64,000 nt of DNA from Tessaracoccus lapidicaptus (GTDB lineage: Bacteria > Actinomycetota > Actinomycetes > Propionibacteriales > Propionibacteriaceae): positions 62,001-126,000 of the forward strand of contig NZ_MBQD01000002.1 of assembly GCF_001693815.1 (NCBI RefSeq), in the 5' to 3' direction. How positions within the stretch are numbered: position 1 is the stretch's first letter; every line of letters starts with the position of its first letter. Below the pieces are notes generated by a model. The model searched no databases and was not told where the DNA came from. It saw nothing but the letters and a program-made list of their open reading frames with translations. This document shows positions 1-11,469 of the stretch, one piece after another. The position numbers were made by a program, and so were the translations under genes.

Positions 1-2
1 CG

Positions 3-221
3 CTGGCCGACGCGTTCGGGCGCGCCCGGCGCCGCGCCGAATGGATCGCGGCCGCGGCGGGCGCCGGCACCCTCGAGGTGGTGTCGATCACCGACGGCGG
101 CGCACCCGGCACCTTCGCCCGCTCGGCGATGCGCATGGCCGAGGCGGCGCCGTCGTTCACCCTCGACCCCGGCGAGGTGGACCTGTCGGCGACGCTGACG
201 GTGGACTTCGACGCGCGCTGA
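3..221 (+). CDS. C-terminal end of a SIMPL-domain (DUF541) protein, cut by the window edge
   Basis: An open frame enters from the left edge and stops with TGA, leaving 72 residues. The tail has the pattern of SIMPL/DUF541 proteins: an Ala-rich helix (AEWIAAAAGAGTLEVVSI), a stretch with PGTFARSAM, and a final beta strand SATLTVDFDAR. SIMPL proteins are usually secreted or periplasmic and of unclear function. The N-terminus lies outside the window, so signal peptide and length cannot be judged. The family call rests on the C-terminal pattern only. Confidence 0.55.
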   Translation: MADAFGRARRRAEWIAAAAGAGTLEVVSITDGGAPGTFARSAMRMAEAAPSFTLDPGEVDLSATLTVDFDAR

Positions 222-369
222 CATCGCCGGGGATCGTCTCGCCACAGGGCAAAGCGCGGCCTGTGTCGAGGCCCTGAGAGTCGGCTGAGATCTCTTCAGC
301 AGAACCCTTCCCACCGGGGCCCCGCCGTGGTTACATGAGAGACGGGCAGCTGACCGGTGGGGGGACTGG

Positions 370-1757
370 ATGAGACTGCAGGGATTGTCATCCGTGATCG
401 CGGCGGCGATCTCGGCTGCCCTGGTGGGAGGCGCCGTCGCCACCGCCCAGGATCCCCAGACCGCCCTCGAAGCAGTGCCCGCCCCGGTGAGCTCCGCGGC
501 CCCCTCCCCGTTCCTCGCGGCCGCCGAGCTGCCGAGCCTCCCGATGCGGGTCGCGGCCGTGGACGTGGCGCGCAACGAGGACCGCGAGCTGACCTTCGAC
601 CCCTTCAGCGCCCCCACGCCCGAGATCGCCCCGCTCGAGGGGCCCCGCATACCCGACCCGCCGCCCCCGTCGGCCCCGCCGACCATCTCCGCCGAGCCGA
701 GCATCGGATCGCTCGGGGACCTCGTCGACGGCGACCTCTTCGCGCAGCCCGTCAATGGCCGGCGCACCTCAGCGTTCGGCATGCGGTTCCATCCGGTGCT
801 GCGCCGCTGGAAGTTGCACACCGGGCTGGACTTCGCCGCCCCCTGCGGCACGCCCGTCGGTGCGGCCGCGGGTGGCCGGGTCGTCGCGACCGGGTGGGCC
901 GGCGGCAACGGCGTCCAGGTGAAGATCGACCACGGGTGGATCGGTGGCTACCGCGTCGTGACCACCTACAACCACCTGTCCGCCATCGGCGTGCGCGTCG
1001 GCCAGGTCGTCGAGGCGCTCGATGGGATCGGGCGGGTCGGGAACACCGGCTACTCGACGGGGTGTCACCTGCACTTCGAGGTCATCGCCAACGGCCAGTT
1101 CACCGACCCCGAGCCGTGGCTGAACGGCAAGCCGTCGCGGGTGGATCTGAGTTCGGTCGCGTTCTTCGACGTGCCGGACATGCCCTCGCCGCTGCCGTCG
1201 GCGACGCCGTCCGTGTCGCCCAGCCCGAGCGCGTCGGCGTCGCTGAGCCCGCTGCTGTCGCTGTCTCCGAGCGGTTCGCCGTCGCCGAGCGCGTCGCCCT
1301 CACCGTCGCTGTCGTGGTCGCCGAGCCCGTCGCTGTCGCCGTCTCCCTCGCCGTCGGTGTCGGTCTCGCCGTCTCCGAGTCCGGTCGCGTCGCCGGCCCC
1401 GTCGCCGTCGCTGACGCCGTCACCGGCGGTCAGCGATCCCTCGCCCACGCCGTCGGTGATCGAGTCGAGTCCCGTCGCGGCGGCGTCGGTGGCCTCCCCC
1501 TCCACGGAGGCGGCGTCCTCACCCGCGCCCGAGCCGACGACACCCGCCCCGGCCCCGACGACGCAGCAGCCGCCCCCACCACCCCCACCACCGCCGCCGT
1601 CCCGACGACCGAGGCTCCCGCCCCGACCACGGAGGCCCCTGACCCGACGACTCGGGCGCCGGAGCCGCCGCCACCGACCGAGGAGCCCGCGCCGGAGCCC
1701 GCCCCGACGTCGGAGGCCCCGCCCGAGCCGACGGCGGAGCCGAGCCCCACCGCCTGA
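370..1757 (+). CDS. Secreted M23 (LytM-type) peptidase with Ser/Pro-rich tail, frameshifted in the tail
   Basis: Starts with a signal peptide (residues 1-26), then a Pro-rich linker. The M23 domain (about residues 120-265) carries the LytM zinc motifs: HTGLDFAAPCGTP (H and D ligands) and HLHF near the end. Such enzymes cut peptidoglycan cross-links or, when inactive, activate amidases; here the ligands look intact. Residues 275-400 are low-complexity Ser-Pro repeats, likely a wall-spanning tail. Near 1560-1600, in a run of CCG/CCA codons, the plausible Thr/Pro/Glu-rich composition moves to another frame, which ends at 1755-1757, just before the convergent permease gene. Without the shift the frame turns Arg-rich and runs to 1974 into that gene. 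I therefore infer a one-step frameshift (real or a sequencing error). The catalytic part is unaffected. Confidence 0.8.
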
Positions 1758-1760
1758 GGC

Positions 1761-2507
1761 TCAGACGATCAGCAGGGCGCCCGCGGCGAGGATCGACGTG
1801 AGCAGCGTGATGACGTCGAACGCGCGCTGTGGCACGCGGTGGATGAGGGCGACGCCGATGACGGTGCCGACCAGCACGACGGGGATCCCCCACGCCACGG
1901 TGACCAGGACCTGCGGCGTGAACAACCCCAGGGACGCGGTGAGCGGGGTCTTGGCCACGTTGACGATGAAGTAGAACCAGGCCGATGTGCCGAGGAAGCG
2001 CATCTTCTCGACCTTGGCCAGCTGCAGGTAGACCGCCATGACGGGGCCGGCGGCGTTGGCGGCCATGGTCGTGAAGCCGGCCGCGACGCCCGCGCCGATC
2101 GTCAGCGCGCGATGCGGCGGGCCGGCGTCGGCCGGGTCGGGTGCGCGGCGTCGCGCCAGCGTCGTCATGACGAGCTGGATGAGCACGGACGTCAGGAGGA
2201 TCGCGCCGATGGAGCGGCGCAGGACCAGGTCGTCGACGACGTTGATGAACAGCGCCCCGAGGAGGATGCCCGGCACGACGGAGGGCAGGAGGGCGCGCAG
2301 GAGCGACCAGTCGGCGGAGCGGCGGTAGCGCATCACGCCGATGATGTCGCCGGTGATGAGCAACAGGAGGGCGGCCGCCGTGGACTCCTTCGTCGGCAGG
2401 GCGAGGGCCAGGAGCGCGACGGCGATGGACCCGAGGCCGCCGAAGCTGGTCTTGGCGATGCCGATGATCAGCGCGGCGGCGCCGGCCGCGATCCATGTCC
2501 ACTCCAC
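1761..2507 (-). CDS. TauE/SafE family sulfite/anion exporter-type permease
   Basis: A 248-residue membrane protein with about eight hydrophobic segments and the TauE/SafE pattern: an N-terminal repeat with GIAKTSFGGLG and a second repeat with GFTTMAANAAGPVMAVYL. Family members move sulfite, sulfoacetate or other small anions across the inner membrane; the substrate here cannot be read. I chose the GTG at 2507 because AGGGAG lies just upstream; an upstream ATG frame adds 18 residues without membrane character. It is convergent with the M23 gene, whose stop is 3 bases away, and divergent from gyrB across a repeat element. Confidence 0.8.
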   Translation of the reverse strand: MEWTWIAAGAAALIIGIAKTSFGGLGSIAVALLALALPTKESTAAALLLLITGDIIGVMRYRRSADWSLLRALLPSVVPGILLGALFINVVDDLVLRRSIGAILLTSVLIQLVMTTLARRRAPDPADAGPPHRALTIGAGVAAGFTTMAANAAGPVMAVYLQLAKVEKMRFLGTSAWFYFIVNVAKTPLTASLGLFTPQVLVTVAWGIPVVLVGTVIGVALIHRVPQRAFDVITLLTSILAAGALLIV

Positions 2508-2566
2508 GGGGGTCTCCCTCTGTCGCGGGCAGGCTACCCCGGCGGCCCCTGCCGGACCCAACCGTG

Positions 2567-2707
2567 TTGAGCCTGACTCGCGGCGTGCGGCGATGGGATG
2601 AGCCTGATTCGCGGTTCGTGCCCCGCTGTTGAGCCTGAATCGAGACTCAAACCCAGAATTTCGGGTTGGATCGTTACATTCCTGGTCGACACCAGAATCA
2701 GGCTCAA
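2567..2707. repeat. Family A intergenic element, copy 1: three TGAGCCTGA units every 31 bp plus inverted end
   Basis: TTGAGCCTGA starts at 2567, recurs as ATGAGCCTGA at 2598 and as TTGAGCCTGA at 2629, an exact 31-base spacing. The element closes with TCAGGCTCAA at 2698-2707, the inverse of the unit. Just inside the right end is a small hairpin, CTGGTCGACACCAG. The second copy (24928-25069) keeps the same spacing and order although most other bases differ. It lies between the divergent TauE permease and gyrB genes. Confidence 0.75.
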
Positions 2708-2750
2708 ACCCTCGCGCCGATCTGGCGCCCTACGGCCCCCAGAGGGATAG

Positions 2751-4961
<2,211 letters not shown>

Positions 4962-5006
4962 CCCTCGCGGCGACGATTTCCACGTTTTCGAAAGGTTTGT
5001 TGACGC

Positions 5007-7628
5007 ATGGCTGACGACGGCACCCTGGTCCCCCCGTCCCTGGGTCGGGTCGACCCCATCGACCTGCAGGTCGAGATCCAGCGCTCGTACCTCGACTACG
5101 CGATGAGCGTCATCGTGGGGCGCGCCCTGCCGGACGTGCGTGACGGCCTCAAGCCCGTGCACCGGCGCGTGCTCTACGCGATGTGGGACGGCGGCTACCG
5201 CCCGGACCGCGGGTGGAACAAGTGCTCCCGCGTCGTCGGCGAGGTCATGGGCCTCTACCATCCGCACGGCGACACCGCCATCTACGACACCCTCGTGCGC
5301 CTGGCGCAGCCGTGGGCCATGCGGCACCCGCTCGTCTCGGGCCAGGGCAACTTCGGCAGCCAGGGCAACGACAAGGCCGCCGCCATGCGGTACACCGAGT
5401 GCAAGATGGCGCCGCTCGCCGTCGAGATGGTGCGCGAGATCGAGCAGAACACCGTCGACTTCAAGCCCAACTACGACAACCGCGAGGAGGAGCCCGTCGT
5501 CCTGCCGGCGCGGTTCCCGAACCTGCTGGTCAACGGCTCGACCGGCATCGCGGTCGGCATGGCCACCAACATCCCGACGCACAACCTGCGCGAGGTCAAC
5601 GACGCCGTCCAGTGGGCGCTCGAGCACCCCGAGGCCACGCGCGAGGAGCTCCTCGACGCGGCCATGCACCGCATCCAGGGTCCCGACTTCCCCGGCGGCG
5701 GCCTCATCGTCGGCCGCGGCGGCATCGAGGAGGCGTACCGCACCGGCCGCGGCTCGGTCACGATGCGCGCCGTCATCGACATGGAGGAGGACAACAAGGG
5801 CCGCCAGATGCTGGTGGTCACCGAGCTGCCCTACATGGTCAACCCGGACGCGCTGGCCCAGCGCATCGCTGACCTCGTCAACGCCGGCAAACTCACGGGC
5901 ATCGCGGACATCCGCGACGACACCTCCGCCCGCACCGGCCAGCGCCTCGTCATCGTCCTCAAGCGCGACGCCCAGCCGCGCGTGGTGATGAACAACCTGT
6001 ACAAGCACACCGCGCTGCAGGACACCTTCGGCTGCAACATGCTGGCCATCGTCGACGACGTGCCCCGCACGCTGCGCCTGGACCAGTTCATCTCGCTGTG
6101 GATCAAGCACCAGCTCGACGTCATCCGTCGCCGCACCCAGTACCAGCTCGACGACGCGGAGAAGCAGGCCCACATCTACCGCGGCCTGGTCAAGGCCCTC
6201 GACGCGCTCGACGAGGTCATCGCGCTCATCCGGCGCTCGCCGTCGACGGAGGACGCCCGCGAGGGCCTGATGGACCTGCTCGGCATCGACCAGGTCCAGG
6301 CCACCGCGATCCTCGACATGCAGCTGCGGCGCCTCGCGGCCCTCGAGCGGCAGAAGATCATCGACCACCTGTCGCAGCTCGAGGCGCGCATCGAGGACCT
6401 CAAGGACATCCTGGCCAACGAGCCGCGGCAGCGGCAGATCATCGCCGACGAGCTGCAGGAGATCGTCGACAAGTACGGCGACGACCGCCGCACGCGCATC
6501 GTCGCGGCCGACGGCGACTTCTCCGAGGAGGACTTCATCCCGGATGAGGACGTGGTGGTCACCATCACGCACGGCGGATACGCCAAGCGCACCCGCGCCG
6601 ATCAGTACCGCGTGCAGAAGCGCGGTGGCAAGGGCGTTCGCGGCGCGTCGCTGCGTGCCGACGACGAGGTGGAGCACCTCTTCACGACGACGAACCACCA
6701 GTGGCTGCTCTTCTTCACCAACTTCGGCCGCGTGTACCGGGCGAAGGTGTGGCAGCTGCCGGAGTCGGGCCGCGACGCCAAGGGCGGTCACGTGGCCGGG
6801 CTGCTCAGCTTCCTGCCCGACGAGAAGATCGCCCAGGTGCTGACCATCCGCAGCTACGAGGACGCCGAGTACCTGCTGCTGGCCACGAAGCACGGCTTGG
6901 TGAAGAAGACGGACCTCAAGGCCTACGACTCGCCGCGCCAGGCCGGTGTCATCGCGGTCAACTTCCGCGAAGAGTCCGACGAACTGATCGGCGCGTCGCT
7001 GGTGAGCTCCACCGACGACGTCCTGCTCATCTCCCGGAAGGGCCAGGCGATCCGGTTCCCCGCCGACGACGCCCAGCTGCGCCCCATGGGTCGCGCGACC
7101 TCCGGGGTGACCGGCATGAAGTTCCGCTCCGGCGACGAGCTGCTGTCCATGGCGGTCCTGCGGGCGGATGAGGACCAGTCGGACCGCTTCGTGTTCACGG
7201 TGACCGACGGCGGCTTCGCGAAGCGCACCGCCGTCGACGAGTACCGCGTGCAGGGTCGCGGGGGGCTGGGTATCAAGGCCATGCGGCTGAACGAGGACCG
7301 CGGATCGCTCGTCGGCGGGCTCATCGTCCGCGAGGGCGACGAGGTGCTGGCCATCAAGGTGTCCGGGCAGGTGACGCGGTCCGCGGTGGCAGGTGTCCCG
7401 GTCAAGGGCCGCGACACCATGGGGGTGAAGTTCGTCGGGGTCAAGGGCGACGACGCCGTCGGCGCGATCGCCTTGTACCCCGAGTCGGAGGCCGCCGACG
7501 CAGTCGACGCCGATCCGGCTACTTTCGACGGCGATGCTGCGGAGGCCGAACCCGGTACGGTAGAGGACAGCGCTGCCGATCAGGCGACGTCCGAGCCGAC
7601 CACTGAGGGGGTAGCCGACGATGAGTGA
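5007..7628 (+). CDS. gyrA: DNA gyrase subunit A
   Basis: An 873-residue GyrA, the DNA breakage-reunion subunit. The N-terminal domain carries [28 protein letters not shown], quoted here in parts: the catalytic Tyr sits in [11 protein letters not shown], and the quinolone-determining stretch reads HGDTAIYD. The C-terminal beta-pinwheel includes the GyrA box QKRGGKG. The last 60 residues are acidic and variable. It follows gyrB by 45 bases and overlaps the next gene by 8 bases (ATGAGTGA), so the three genes are probably co-transcribed and translationally coupled. Confidence 0.97.
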   Translation: MADDGTLVPPSLGRVDPIDLQVEIQRSYLDYAMSVIVGRALPDVRDGLKPVHRRVLYAMWDGGYRPDRGWNKCSRVVGEVMGLYHPHGDTAIYDTLVRLAQPWAMRHPLVSGQGNFGSQGNDKAAAMRYTECKMAPLAVEMVREIEQNTVDFKPNYDNREEEPVVLPARFPNLLVNGSTGIAVGMATNIPTHNLREVNDAVQWALEHPEATREELLDAAMHRIQGPDFPGGGLIVGRGGIEEAYRTGRGSVTMRAVIDMEEDNKGRQMLVVTELPYMVNPDALAQRIADLVNAGKLTGIADIRDDTSARTGQRLVIVLKRDAQPRVVMNNLYKHTALQDTFGCNMLAIVDDVPRTLRLDQFISLWIKHQLDVIRRRTQYQLDDAEKQAHIYRGLVKALDALDEVIALIRRSPSTEDAREGLMDLLGIDQVQATAILDMQLRRLAALERQKIIDHLSQLEARIEDLKDILANEPRQRQIIADELQEIVDKYGDDRRTRIVAADGDFSEEDFIPDEDVVVTITHGGYAKRTRADQYRVQKRGGKGVRGASLRADDEVEHLFTTTNHQWLLFFTNFGRVYRAKVWQLPESGRDAKGGHVAGLLSFLPDEKIAQVLTIRSYEDAEYLLLATKHGLVKKTDLKAYDSPRQAGVIAVNFREESDELIGASLVSSTDDVLLISRKGQAIRFPADDAQLRPMGRATSGVTGMKFRSGDELLSMAVLRADEDQSDRFVFTVTDGGFAKRTAVDEYRVQGRGGLGIKAMRLNEDRGSLVGGLIVREGDEVLAIKVSGQVTRSAVAGVPVKGRDTMGVKFVGVKGDDAVGAIALYPESEAADAVDADPATFDGDAAEAEPGTVEDSAADQATSEPTTEGVADDE

Positions 7629-8499
7629 GAACTCGCCGCGCTGGCCGTCCGCGTCCGGGGCGGGGGGTCTGGACTTCTCCCGGAACCGCCCCAGCCCGTC
7701 TGAGCAGCCCGATTCCAACGGACGTCCCGCCGAGTGGCAGCCCCTCGAGACCCCGCCGGCCCCTGTCCGGGCCGGATACGCGGTGCCGGGCGACGACGGC
7801 GCGGCGGCGTCGGTGACCACGCCGTCGCGCGCGGCTGACGATCCCGACGCGACCGATGAGGAGCGTCCCGACGCCGACGCGACGGGGGAGTCGGGGAGCG
7901 AACAGACCCGGACCCTGCCGGCGTTCGCGGGCCGGGCGGCCCGCGCGGCCCAGGACTGGGCCGCCAAGGCCCGCAACGCCGTCGTCATCACCCCGGGTGG
8001 TCCGTCGGCGGGTTCTGCCGCCACGACGGGAGCGGCGTCCGGCGCCGCGGCCGGCCTTGTGACCGGTGCCGCCGTCGCGGAACACCACGAGCCGACGCCC
8101 GCCGAGGGCGCTGCTCCGCACCGCACCGTGCGGCGGACCCGGAAGGCGCGGCTGCGCCTGGCCCGGATCGATCCGTGGTCCGTGATGAAGACGTCGTTCC
8201 TGTTCTCCATCGCGTTCGGCGTGATGCTCGTGGCCGCGACGTTCATGGTGTGGTCGGTGCTCGCGGGTTCCGGGGCGCTCGAGTCCACGAACCAGCTGAT
8301 CAACACGCTGATCGGCGATGAGGACACGGCGTTCAACATCGGCGACTTCCTGAGCATGTCGCGGGTGCTGGGTTTCGCGACGGTGGTCGCGGCGGTCGAC
8401 GTCGTGATCCTCACCGCGGTGGCGACCTTGTTCGCGTTCCTGTACAACCTCGCGGCCACCGTGATGGGCGGCCTTGAGGTCACGCTCGCCGAGGACTGA
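7621..8499 (+). CDS. DUF3566 transmembrane protein
   Basis: A 292-residue protein with about 175 residues of low-complexity, Ala/Pro/Asp-rich cytoplasmic sequence followed by the DUF3566 domain: a beta-like stretch ([19 protein letters not shown]), a first membrane helix ([17 protein letters not shown]), a loop, and a second helix ([20 protein letters not shown]). DUF3566 genes follow gyrA in many actinobacteria and their product is an inner-membrane protein of unknown role, perhaps linked to cell division. Its ATG overlaps the gyrA stop. Confidence 0.9.
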   Translation: MSENSPRWPSASGAGGLDFSRNRPSPSEQPDSNGRPAEWQPLETPPAPVRAGYAVPGDDGAAASVTTPSRAADDPDATDEERPDADATGESGSEQTRTLPAFAGRAARAAQDWAAKARNAVVITPGGPSAGSAATTGAASGAAAGLVTGAAVAEHHEPTPAEGAAPHRTVRRTRKARLRLARIDPWSVMKTSFLFSIAFGVMLVAATFMVWSVLAGSGALESTNQLINTLIGDEDTAFNIGDFLSMSRVLGFATVVAAVDVVILTAVATLFAFLYNLAATVMGGLEVTLAED

Positions 8500-8509
8500 C
8501 CCCGCCCGG

Positions 8510-8800
8510 CTGGACGCCTGCCCTCGCGTCTCGGCGCCTGCCTCGCGCTTGAGCGCCTGCCATACGTCCGGCCGCCTGCCCTACAGCGCAGGCGTCTCTC
8601 CGTCGCCTGCCCTGCGTTCAGATGCCTGCTGTACGGGGCAGGCGAACTGACTTTCCTCAGGCGCCGACGGTTGGCCTGCCCTGCGTTCAGATGCCTGCCC
8701 TGCGTTCAGATGCCTGCCCTGCGTTCAGATGCCTGCTCTACAGGGCAGGCGATCTGAATTTCCGCAGGCGCCGACGGGTGGCCTGCCCGAGTTCTCGCTC
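8510..8800. repeat. Family C repeat field: GCCTGC-rich tandem and inverted repeats
   Basis: This 300-base non-coding stretch is built from GCCTGC units. A 19-base unit (GCCTGCCCTGCGTTCAGAT) occurs at 8605 and three times in tandem at 8674-8730. Each group is followed by a small hairpin, GCCTGC...GGGCAGGC (8624-8643 and 8731-8750), and then by a shared tail with CAGGCGCCGACGG. A related element in inverse orientation lies at 60188-60340. No open frame here looks like a gene. Confidence 0.8.
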
Positions 8801-8858
8801 GGCGCCGAGGCTAGGAATCCCGGCTGACAAGGTCGTTCATGGCGACGGAGGCCTCGGT

Positions 8859-8888
8859 TTGCCGGGCGACGAAACGGTGCGCTAAAGT
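8859..8888 (+). promoter_or_regulatory. Predicted promoter of tRNA-Ile
   Basis: TTGCCG (8859-8864) and TAAAGT (8883-8888) are separated by 18 bases and lie 15 bases upstream of the tRNA, the expected position for a stable-RNA promoter. Confidence 0.55.
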
Positions 8889-8903
8889 TACGCGTCGGTG
8901 AAC

Positions 8904-8980
8904 GGGCCTATAGCTCAGACGGTTAGAGCGCTGCCCTGATAAGGCAGAGGTCACTGGTTCAAGTCCAGTTAGGCCCACCA
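8904..8980 (+). tRNA. tRNA-Ile (anticodon GAT)
   Basis: A 77-base cloverleaf including an encoded CCA. The acceptor stem pairs GGGCCTA with TAGGCCC, the D arm is GCTC/GAGC, the anticodon stem is CTGCC/GGCAG around loop CTGATAA with anticodon GAT (reads ATC), and the T arm is ACTGG/CCAGT around TTCAAGT. A tRNA-Ile after gyrA is usual in actinobacteria; the common tRNA-Ala partner is not present here. Confidence 0.98.
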
Positions 8981-8984
8981 TCGC

Positions 8985-9011
8985 AAACCCGCGTCTCAGG
9001 CGCGGGTTTTT
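8985..9011 (+). terminator. Rho-independent terminator after tRNA-Ile
   Basis: A 9-bp stem, AAACCCGCG with CGCGGGTTT, around a 7-base loop ends in TTTTT, five bases after the tRNA. Confidence 0.9.
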
Positions 9012-9048
9012 GCTGTCCCGGTCGGGCGCCCCACCCGACCGCGACGCG

Positions 9049-9812
9049 TCAGCCGGCGAGCGTGCCGCCGAAGACCTGCCAGGCCAGGAGCGACTTCGCC
9101 ACGAGGCTGAGGATGATGTAGCTGCGCTCCCCAACCAGGTAGTCCGCCCAGCGGCCCTTCGCGCGGTACTGGAGCCACTGGTCGAGGGCGAAGACGTTGA
9201 AGAACAGGAACAGCGACACCACGATGGCGTAGACGAAGCCGGGCGGCTCGGCCTCGGAGCCCGGCGCGACGGTGTAGTAGAGGACGCCAGCCAGGGGACG
9301 ATCCCCGCGACGCAGCCGAAGATGAACGGCAGCCATCCGCGGCCGCCGGGCTGCTCGTACTTCTCCTGGAGCCAGCCGAACAGGATCATCGACACGTTGG
9401 CGCCCGCGATTCCGATGATCGCGGCCACGTCCGTGATGCCGACGAGCTGCGAGATGACGACGATCATGAGCGTCGACGAGAACGAGTACTCCACCCAGCG
9501 CGCCCGGTTGATCCTGTGCGAGAGGTCGCGGATGTAGCGGGTGAACCACACGGTCGCGACGATGAGGTGGGCGAGGAACGAGAGCGCGAGGAAGCCGGCC
9601 ACCGCGAGGCCGGTGGGGAGGTCCACCTGAACGGTCGCGGGCCCCGGCGGCGTCCCGGGCGGGCCGGCGAGGTAGGCCGCGGTGATCGGCAGTGAGAAGT
9701 CGGTGGCCAGGATCACCACGACGATCGCCTGGACGAGGTGCAGTGCTGCGGCTGCGAGGTTGAGGGTGCGCAGGCGGCGCTCCTCGGCGTGCGTGATCTC
9801 GCGGGGTGTCAT
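9049..9812 (-). pseudogene. Heliorhodopsin, interrupted by one frameshift
   Basis: The two frames joined give about 254 residues, the usual heliorhodopsin length. The match to this family is clear along the whole chain: N-terminal [26 protein letters not shown] in helix C, ANVSMILFGWLQEKYEQP, FGCVAGIVPWL, then in the second frame VAPGSEAEPPGFVYAI, FALDQWLQY, WADYLVGERSYI and SLVAKSLLAWQVF, whose Lys binds retinal. Heliorhodopsins are seven-helix retinal proteins of inverted topology, thought to sense light or affect enzymes rather than pump ions. The frame changes within 9283-9292 (GCCAGCC on the + strand), consistent with one lost base; whether it is decay or a read error cannot be told. It starts at ATG 9812 and is divergent from the RuBisCO operon. 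A lycopene cyclase, one step toward retinal, is encoded at 34.3 kb. Confidence 0.88.
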
Positions 9813-9900
9813 GGCCTCACCGTAGCCCCGTGCCTGCCCCGGCGGAGGTCACGGCGCGGGGCCGGGGCTCAGCGGCCTGCGCGGGCGATACCCCGCCTCC

Positions 9901-9916
9901 CTGCACATGAGTGCAG
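9901..9916. promoter_or_regulatory. Candidate operator between heliorhodopsin and RuBisCO genes
   Basis: CTGCACATGAGTGCAG is a palindrome with perfect 6-base halves and a 4-base centre in the 258-base gap between the divergent genes. It could bind a LysR-type CbbR or another dimer; no regulator gene is adjacent. The rest of the gap holds no gene. Confidence 0.35.
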
Positions 9917-10070
9917 CGCCCCTGATTCCGACGTGCACGTGAGGCGGCTCGGCGCTGGAATCGGCGCGGGCACGGGCACGCTGGCCCCAAGGAGCCGACG
10001 ACGACGTGGCACCGCGACACCCAGACCGCCCACGCCGTCGCCCGCCCATCCGATCCTGTGGGGAGTCACC

Positions 10071-11447
10071 GTGGACCAGTCAGCCCGCTACACCGATCTC
10101 AGCCTCCGTGAGGACGACCTCATCGCCGGGGGGAAGCACATCCTCTGCGCCTACGCGATGCGGCCGAAGTCTGGCTCCTTCCTGGAGGCGGCGGCGCACT
10201 TCGCCGCGGAGTCGTCGACGGGCACCAACGTCGACGTCTCCACCACCGACGACTTCACCCGCGGCGTCGACGCCATCGTCTACCACGCCGACGAAGCTAC
10301 GGAGGAGGTGCGCATCGCGTACCCGCTCGACCTGTTCGACCGCAACATGATCGACGGCCGCATGATGATGGTGTCCTTCCTCACGCTGACCATCGGCAAC
10401 AACCAGGGCATGGGCGACATCGAGTACGCCAAGATGTTCGACTTCTACGTCCCGCGTGCCGCGATCAGCCTGTTCGACGGCCCGGCCATGGGGATCGCCG
10501 ACCTGTGGCGCGTCCTCGGGCGGCCGGTCACCGACGGCGGCTACATCGCCGGCACCATCATCAAGCCCAAGCTGGGGCTGCGCCCCGAACCGTTCGCCCG
10601 GGCCGCCTACGAGTTCTGGCTGGGCGGCGACTTCATCAAGAACGACGAGCCCCAGGGCAACCAGGTGTTCGCCCCCATGAAGCAGACCATCCCCCTGGTC
10701 TACGACGCGATGAAACGCGCCATGGACGACACCGGCGAGGCGAAGCTGTTCAGCGCCAACATCACCGCCGACGACCACGCCGAGATGATCGCCCGCGGCG
10801 AGTTCATCCTCGAGACCTTCGGCCCCGACGCCGACAAGGTGGCGTTCCTCGTCGACGGCTACGTCGGCGGGCCGGGTGCCGTCACCACCGCGCGGCGCTA
10901 CTTCGCCAGGCAGTATCTCCACTTCCACCGCGCCGGCCACGGCGCCGTCACGTCCCCCAGCTCGAAGCGCGGCTACACCGCGTACGTGCTGGCGAAGATG
11001 GCGCGCCTCCAGGGCGCCTCGGGCATCCACGTCGGCACCATGGGCTACGGCAAGATGGAGGGCGCCCGCGACGACCGCGCCATCGCGTACATCTGCGAGC
11101 GGGACCAGTACCAGGGCCCGGCCTTCCACCAGGAGTGGCACGGCATGCGGCCCACCACGCCCATCGTCTCCGGCGGGATGAACGCGCTGCGCCTGCCCGG
11201 GTTCTTCGCCAACCTGGGGCACGCCAACATCATCAACACCGCGGGCGGCGGCGCGTACGGGCACCTCGACGGCGCCGCTGCCGGCGGGCGATCGCTGCGA
11301 CAGGCGCACGAGTGCTGGGCGGCGGGCGCGGACCCCGTCGAGTGGGCCACCGGGCACCGGGAGTTCGCCCGGGCCTTCGAGTCCTTCCCCGCCGACGCCG
11401 ACGCCCTGTACCCGGGCTGGCGGCAGGCCCTCGGCGTGGACCGCTGA
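10071..11447 (+). CDS. cbbM: Form II ribulose-1,5-bisphosphate carboxylase/oxygenase
   Basis: This 458-residue enzyme fixes CO2 onto ribulose bisphosphate, giving two 3-phosphoglycerate. It closely follows the Rhodospirillum rubrum form II sequence from the first residues ([20 protein letters not shown]) on. Catalytic parts are all present: [12 protein letters not shown] with the proton-shuttle Lys at residue 165, GGDFIKNDE with the carbamylated Lys at 190 and metal ligands Asp192/Glu193, [11 protein letters not shown], and loop 6 [10 protein letters not shown]. Form II needs no small subunit and works best at high CO2 and low O2. I chose GTG at 10071, with GGGAG seven bases upstream and agreement with family N-termini. 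An FBPase homologue follows after 22 bases and phosphoribulokinase after that. Form II is typical of proteobacteria, so lateral transfer is likely. Confidence 0.95.
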   Translation: MDQSARYTDLSLREDDLIAGGKHILCAYAMRPKSGSFLEAAAHFAAESSTGTNVDVSTTDDFTRGVDAIVYHADEATEEVRIAYPLDLFDRNMIDGRMMMVSFLTLTIGNNQGMGDIEYAKMFDFYVPRAAISLFDGPAMGIADLWRVLGRPVTDGGYIAGTIIKPKLGLRPEPFARAAYEFWLGGDFIKNDEPQGNQVFAPMKQTIPLVYDAMKRAMDDTGEAKLFSANITADDHAEMIARGEFILETFGPDADKVAFLVDGYVGGPGAVTTARRYFARQYLHFHRAGHGAVTSPSSKRGYTAYVLAKMARLQGASGIHVGTMGYGKMEGARDDRAIAYICERDQYQGPAFHQEWHGMRPTTPIVSGGMNALRLPGFFANLGHANIINTAGGGAYGHLDGAAAGGRSLRQAHECWAAGADPVEWATGHREFARAFESFPADADALYPGWRQALGVDR

Positions 11448-11469
11448 GCCGGACCCACCGGGACCGGAC

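Noticed and set aside
1065-1505. Minus-strand open frame rich in Gly and Asp repeats
   Set aside because: It mirrors the Ser-Pro codon repeats of the M23 tail and has no start site or known pattern.
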